Position numbers and translations under genes: made by a program. A DNA stretch of 8,005 nucleotides from Bacteroidota bacterium (lineage in GTDB: Bacteria; Bacteroidota; Rhodothermia; Rhodothermales; UBA10348): assembly GCA_004356265.1 (NCBI GenBank), contig SMXK01000011.1:1-8005 (forward strand). Direction: 5' to 3'. The notes below the pieces were generated by a model. It was not told where the DNA came from and made no database searches. It was given only the letters and a program-made list of their open reading frames with translations. Position 1 is the first letter of the stretch; every line of letters starts with the position of its first letter. Below, piece after piece: positions 5,368 to 8,005 of this stretch.

Positions 5368-6398
5368 GACAAGGATCCAAGCTGAACACGCGCAGAAACC
5401 CCGCGAGCAAGATTTTCAGCAAATTCGTTCGTTCCCACCGTTCCTCCCATGTCCGCCGTTAAACCCTCCCGCTCCTCATATACGTTGATCAAGGCAAGCC
5501 GGATGGCTTCGGCCGCCGCGTATTCACCCAGGTGACGCAACATGAGTTCTGCGGAACGAATCAATGCTGTAGGATTGGCTATGTTTTGTCCCGCAATGTC
5601 TGGCGCACTACCATGAACCGCTTCGAAAACAGCGCAGCCATCGCCAATGTTTGCACCAGCCACGACGCCGAGCCCACCGACCAGACCGGCGCACAAGTCG
5701 CTCAGTATATCGCCGAACAGATTAGTCGTAACAATATTCTGGTATTCCTGAGGCCGGGTCACAAGTTGCATACACATATTGTCGATGATTCTATCATCAT
5801 ACGTCACATCGGGATACTCTTTTGACATCGAGTTGGCAACTTCCAGAAACATCCCCGAAGTAAGCTTCAAGATATTCGCTTTGTGCACGACCGTAATGTG
5901 CGGCCGGTTATGCTCGCGAGCATATTCAAAGGCATACCGAATGATTCGTTGGGACCCGACACGAGAGATGCGCGCAATAGAATCGGCGATGTCATTCTTT
6001 GCATCATAAGTCTCCATCCCCGAATAGAGTCCCTCGGTGTTTTCCCGAAAAATAACGATATCGACATCTTTGAATGGTGAGTCGATTCCGGGTAAACTTT
6101 GACACGGCCGAACATTTGCGTAAAGCTCAAGCTCTTGTCGAAGCTGTACGTTCACACTTCGAAATCCTTTCCCTACTGGTGTCGTAATCGGCGCCTTCAG
6201 CGCCACACCCAACTCGCGAATAGACTCAACGACTGCAGGTGGAAGAGGCACTCCGTGTGTTTCCATGGCCTCTGCACCGAGACCTTCATGCCACACCCAG
6301 TCGATATCGACGCCTGTGGCATTGAGTACCGTGATCGTAGCCTGTGTCACTTCGGGTCCGATTCCATCACCTGGAAGAAGCGCTATCCTGTATCCCAT
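5364..6398 (-). CDS. icd: NAD-dependent isocitrate dehydrogenase
   Basis: This enzyme oxidatively decarboxylates isocitrate to 2-oxoglutarate in the TCA cycle, probably as a cytosolic homodimer with Mg or Mn. The 344 residues match the beta-decarboxylating dehydrogenase family. LLPGDGIGPEV opens the protein. FRSVNVQLRQELELYANVRPC (79-99) carries Ser81, Asn83, Arg87 and Arg97; Ser and Asn here indicate isocitrate rather than isopropylmalate. FRENTEGLYSGME (117-129) holds Arg118 and Tyr125, VHKANILK holds Lys173, and the metal-binding acids are near Asp206, Asp230 and Asp234. EAVHGSAPDIAG (259-270) has Asp-Ile where NADP enzymes such as E. coli Icd have Lys-Tyr, pointing to NAD. Overall it resembles the eukaryotic mitochondrial IDH3 alpha subunit. 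It has its own candidate promoter upstream and an ATGA overlap with the DUF4293 gene downstream. Homoisocitrate or tartrate dehydrogenase is a less likely alternative. Confidence 0.9.
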   Translation of the reverse strand: MGYRIALLPGDGIGPEVTQATITVLNATGVDIDWVWHEGLGAEAMETHGVPLPPAVVESIRELGVALKAPITTPVGKGFRSVNVQLRQELELYANVRPCQSLPGIDSPFKDVDIVIFRENTEGLYSGMETYDAKNDIADSIARISRVGSQRIIRYAFEYAREHNRPHITVVHKANILKLTSGMFLEVANSMSKEYPDVTYDDRIIDNMCMQLVTRPQEYQNIVTTNLFGDILSDLCAGLVGGLGVVAGANIGDGCAVFEAVHGSAPDIAGQNIANPTALIRSAELMLRHLGEYAAAEAIRLALINVYEEREGLTADMGGTVGTNEFAENLARGVSARVQLGSLS

Positions 6399-6402
6399 AG
6401 TT

Positions 6403-6418
6403 AATCTATTCTTAGATT
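6403..6418 (-). promoter_or_regulatory. Small inverted repeat just before the icd start codon
   Basis: AATCTA at 6403-6408 and TAGATT at 6413-6418 form a 6-bp AU-rich stem with a 4-base loop ending 4 bases before the icd ATG, exactly where a ribosome would bind. No Shine-Dalgarno sequence is present. The stem is weak, so it may have no effect or only mildly tune initiation. Confidence 0.25.
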
Positions 6419-6446
6419 TCCGCCCGCTTTTACTCTCCAGGCCAAA

Positions 6447-6475
6447 ATCATATTATCGAAAACCCATGTATACAA
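6447..6475 (-). promoter_or_regulatory. icd: Candidate icd promoter (-35 TTGTAT, 17 bp, -10 TATGAT)
   Basis: On the minus strand TTGTAT (6475-6470) is followed after exactly 17 bases by TATGAT (6452-6447), a five-of-six match to the sigma-70 -10 consensus with a three-of-six -35. Initiation would fall near 6440, giving a leader of about 40 bases before ATG 6398. The -35 box is made from the T-tract of the upstream exbD terminator. In Bacteroidetes the housekeeping consensus differs (TTG and TAnnTTTG); a TGATTTTG, one mismatch away, overlaps the -10 box, so either reading is possible. Confidence 0.4.
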
Positions 6476-6503
6476 AAAGAGCTCTGCGGTTGCAGAGCTC
6501 TTT
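6474..6503 (-). terminator. Intrinsic terminator of the exbD operon
   Basis: A perfect 12-bp stem (6476-6487 with 6492-6503, core GAGCTCTGC) closed by a 4-base loop is followed on the minus strand by a run of five T (positions 6478-6474). It lies about 80 bases downstream of the last exbD stop codon and just before the icd promoter, so it separates the two minus-strand transcription units. On the plus strand the T-run after the stem is only three bases, so plus-strand termination would be poor. Confidence 0.85.
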
Positions 6504-6505
6504 CG

Positions 6506-6531
6506 AATTCAGTGAGGTTTCACTCAGAATT
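6506..6531 (-). repeat. Second hairpin directly upstream of the exbD terminator
   Basis: AATTC at 6506-6510 plus AGTGA at 6511-6515 pair with TCACT at 6520-6524 plus GAATT at 6527-6531, with a 2-base bulge and a 4-base loop. Only two bases separate it from the terminator stem, and both hairpins have the same loop (GGTT on the plus strand). It has no T-tract of its own. It lies in the 3' untranslated part of the exbD transcript and could protect the 3' end or assist termination. Confidence 0.5.
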
Positions 6532-6584
6532 GCGACGCGCGGTCGATCGAACGACGAATATTGCCAGCCCCGCCTGAACAGGAA

Positions 6585-7034
6585 TTACTGAACGTCGCGC
6601 TTGGTCGAATAATTGACGCGAAGCGTACCCGCCTCTCTCAACTCCTGTTGCACGTCCATCAGGATTCCCATTTCGGACGCCTGGTCACTCTTTATAGACA
6701 CGATCAATTTCGGCTGCTCGATGAGTTTTCGGTACATGATCGTGCGGACGTTTGACAAGTCTTCTATCAGCGCATCATCAATCTGGACACCGGTTTCACC
6801 GATTTGGTTGTTTTCCAACTTCAGTGGTCCGATGTAGATGTACGTTACCAGCCGTTTCTGATCGATCTTGGTCAGAGCTTCTGCGAAGGGAAGATTCGTT
6901 CGAACCTGAACCGTCGTTTCCCTGAGCACAGTCGTCACCATGAAGAAGATGAGCAACATGAAGACAATATCCGGCATGGACGCCGTTGGTATCTCTTCTT
7001 TTGTTTTAGCCTTCTTTTTAAAGTGCGAGGACAT
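6585..7034 (-). CDS. exbD: ExbD/TolR family biopolymer transport protein (second of two)
   Basis: ExbD is the single-pass inner-membrane partner of the ExbB proton channel; together they energise TonB or a related periplasm-spanning protein. This copy has 149 residues. A basic cytoplasmic N-terminus (FKKKAKTKEEIPTASMPD) is followed by one membrane helix at about 21-39 (DIVFMLLIFFMVTTVL) with the conserved proton-path Asp22 at its start, and then a periplasmic domain of about 105 residues ending in a beta-rich segment (LIVSIKSDQ ... LREAGTLRVNYST). It is the last gene before the terminator and follows the other exbD by 49 bases. The A-rich sequence before the ATG has no Shine-Dalgarno. TolR is an alternative name; no tolA, tolB or pal is visible to settle which system it serves. 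Confidence 0.9.
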   Translation of the reverse strand: MSSHFKKKAKTKEEIPTASMPDIVFMLLIFFMVTTVLRETTVQVRTNLPFAEALTKIDQKRLVTYIYIGPLKLENNQIGETGVQIDDALIEDLSNVRTIMYRKLIEQPKLIVSIKSDQASEMGILMDVQQELREAGTLRVNYSTKRDVQ

Positions 7035-7083
7035 GTTTACTGGATATTTCTTTCAGATTAGAGAAGAGGGTCGGACGAACACG

Positions 7084-7632
7084 TCAGGCATCGTCAGGTT
7101 CAGCAATTGAGATGGCTGCCTTGATTTTGCGACGGACGGCATTGTCCGATCCCTGAGCGGCGACGATATCAGTATACGAGGCGTAACCCAACCGTCTGGC
7201 CTCAGAATCCCACATCTCAAAATATGCCATCCAAACTTCATCAAGGACCTGGACGTATGCGTCATACGGAGTTTCACGAGCTGTTTTGATCGATACGAGT
7301 GCTTTATCCGTTGCTTCGGAATAAGCCGGATCCCTGCCCTCGTTCAAAACGTGCTTGACCACCTCCGCCCGAATGAGACTGATCGCTGAAGGTTTGTCCT
7401 CCAGAAGTACCATCCCTTGCTGGTCCACTAGAATTTTCAGAACGTTTCGCTCCTTAATCGGAGGAGGGGTAACATCCTCTTCCAGTTTCGGAGGAAGAAC
7501 CATTCCAATTCCCGTATCAACGTCAATCGTTGTTGTCACAAGAAAGAAAATGAGAAGAAGGAAAGCGATATCCGCCATCGAAGCTGTTGGAATCTCACCC
7601 TCAACCCTCTTCCTCTTTTTTATTAGTGCCAT
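7084..7632 (-). CDS. exbD: ExbD/TolR family biopolymer transport protein (first of two, longer)
   Basis: This is a 182-residue ExbD with the same organisation as its neighbour: a basic cytoplasmic tail (MALIKKRKRVEGEIPTASMAD), a membrane helix at about 21-38 (DIAFLLLIFFLVTTTI) with Asp21 as the conserved ionisable residue, then a periplasmic domain. That domain starts with LPPKLEEDVTPPPIKERNVLKI, typical of Bacteroidetes ExbD, and contains a segment (TPYDAYVQVLDEVWMAYFEMW) typical of the longer Bacteroidetes versions. The two ExbDs share the EIPTASMxDI motif but differ strongly beyond the helix, so they are old paralogs that may form a heteromeric complex. ATG 7632 is preferred over the adjacent GTG 7635 because of its spacing from a good Shine-Dalgarno at 7639-7646. 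It lies downstream of the small membrane protein gene. Confidence 0.9.
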   Translation of the reverse strand: MALIKKRKRVEGEIPTASMADIAFLLLIFFLVTTTIDVDTGIGMVLPPKLEEDVTPPPIKERNVLKILVDQQGMVLLEDKPSAISLIRAEVVKHVLNEGRDPAYSEATDKALVSIKTARETPYDAYVQVLDEVWMAYFEMWDSEARRLGYASYTDIVAAQGSDNAVRRKIKAAISIAEPDDA

Positions 7633-7638
7633 CACATA

Positions 7639-7646
7639 CCTCTTTT
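7639..7646 (-). promoter_or_regulatory. Shine-Dalgarno site of the longer exbD
   Basis: AAAAGAGG on the minus strand lies 6 bases upstream of ATG 7632. It is the only clear Shine-Dalgarno match found in front of any gene in the window, and it decides the start in favour of ATG 7632 over GTG 7635. Confidence 0.6.
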
Positions 7647-7677
7647 AAGATAGTCCGCCCAAAAGACGCTCGGAAAT

Positions 7678-7956
7678 CTATAATCCGAGCATCATTCGAA
7701 TGCTTGAGATCAGGAGCGATCCAGCCGTCAAAACCAGCATGATGAGCACTCCGGTTATGAACGCTTCTGGCCATGTTTCAGAGACCGCCAAACCGAGTAC
7801 CCCGATAGTCACAACGGGAATGGCTAAAATACCAGCCGTTACGGGACTCACTTTCCCCTGAAGAACGTTACGGACTCCCCATCCGAGAATCATCACGATG
7901 CACGCACCCGTGATGACGACGACAGCCGAGATTAAAATTGGAACTAAACCCTGCAT
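7678..7956 (-). CDS. Small three-helix membrane protein in the exbD operon
   Basis: A 92-residue protein of no family I recognise. Nearly all of it is hydrophobic, with three membrane segments near residues 5-27, 37-58 and 66-87, separated by short loops (RNVLQGKVSP and SETWPEAF). Counting the charges, the loop after the first helix and the C-terminal RMMLGL look cytoplasmic, which would put the N-terminus outside. It sits about 45 bases before the longer exbD gene on the same strand and so is probably co-transcribed. In Bacteroidetes exb operons a small uncharacterised membrane gene between exbB and exbD is known, and this is likely its counterpart. ATG 7956 has an A-rich leader without a Shine-Dalgarno. 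Function unknown; a role in assembling or regulating the ExbB-ExbD motor is inference from position only. Confidence 0.75.
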   Translation of the reverse strand: MQGLVPILISAVVVITGACIVMILGWGVRNVLQGKVSPVTAGILAIPVVTIGVLGLAVSETWPEAFITGVLIMLVLTAGSLLISSIRMMLGL

Positions 7957-7959
7957 GTT

Positions 7960-8004
7960 TTAATCGTGTTTGCGGATCAGTAAAGATCCAGATTCAAAAC
8001 TATT
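7960..8004 (-). CDS. Possible 3' end of the upstream gene (expected exbB)
   Basis: One minus-strand frame is open from the window edge to TAA at 7960-7962 and would encode a tail of 14 residues ending in LLIRKHD. The stop lies only 3 bases before the start of the small membrane protein gene, as expected inside an operon, and an exbB-type gene is expected at this place. The stretch is too short to prove coding, and a second frame is also open for eight codons. Confidence 0.25.
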   Translation of the reverse strand, partial: NSFESGSLLIRKHD

Positions 8005-8005
8005 C

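Noticed and set aside
5364..6398. 3-isopropylmalate dehydrogenase (leuB)
   Set aside because: The substrate loop has the Ser and Asn of isocitrate enzymes (FRSVNVQLRQ) and the whole chain resembles IDH3; no leucine genes are nearby.

Overview
The window looks like chromosomal DNA of a Bacteroidota-type bacterium, most likely from the Rhodothermota/Balneolota side. The pointers are a DUF4293 membrane protein (a family essentially confined to the Bacteroidetes group), two ExbD genes in tandem with Bacteroidetes-style periplasmic domains, an NAD-type isocitrate dehydrogenase, balanced base composition, and A-rich translation starts that mostly lack a Shine-Dalgarno sequence. No phage, transposon, CRISPR or RNA gene was seen. 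The assignment is inference from protein families.

Layout. (1) 1-395, minus strand: the 5' part of rho, running off the left edge. (2) 396-716: a divergent intergenic region with no credible gene, but with two nested inverted repeats, a 10-bp direct repeat and three tandem 17-bp repeats. (3) 717-4959, plus strand: a tightly packed run of four genes. These are an alpha/beta hydrolase, a membrane-anchored MurF-like ligase (4-bp overlap), ribonuclease HII (11-bp overlap) and a family 2 glycosyltransferase (16-bp gap). (4) 4939-6398, minus strand: NAD-dependent isocitrate dehydrogenase followed by the DUF4293 gene, joined by an ATGA overlap and converging on the glycosyltransferase with a 21-bp overlap. 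(5) 6399-6584: a compact intergenic region with a candidate icd promoter fused to a strong intrinsic terminator, plus a second hairpin. (6) 6585-8005, minus strand: a small three-helix membrane protein and two ExbD proteins, probably the downstream part of an exbB-exbD energy-transduction operon that begins beyond the right edge.

How the genes may work together. The ExbD pair would couple the proton gradient to TonB-dependent transport or a related envelope process. The hydrolase, membrane Mur ligase and glycosyltransferase are a plausible envelope-modification set, with the housekeeping gene rnhB embedded among them. The ligase is not a standard MurF: it carries about five membrane segments, and its C-terminal end differs from the one familiar in canonical MurF. 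Its pairing with a hydrolase by a stop/start overlap is the least explained and most interesting point of the window. Rho, isocitrate dehydrogenase and RNase HII are ordinary core functions.
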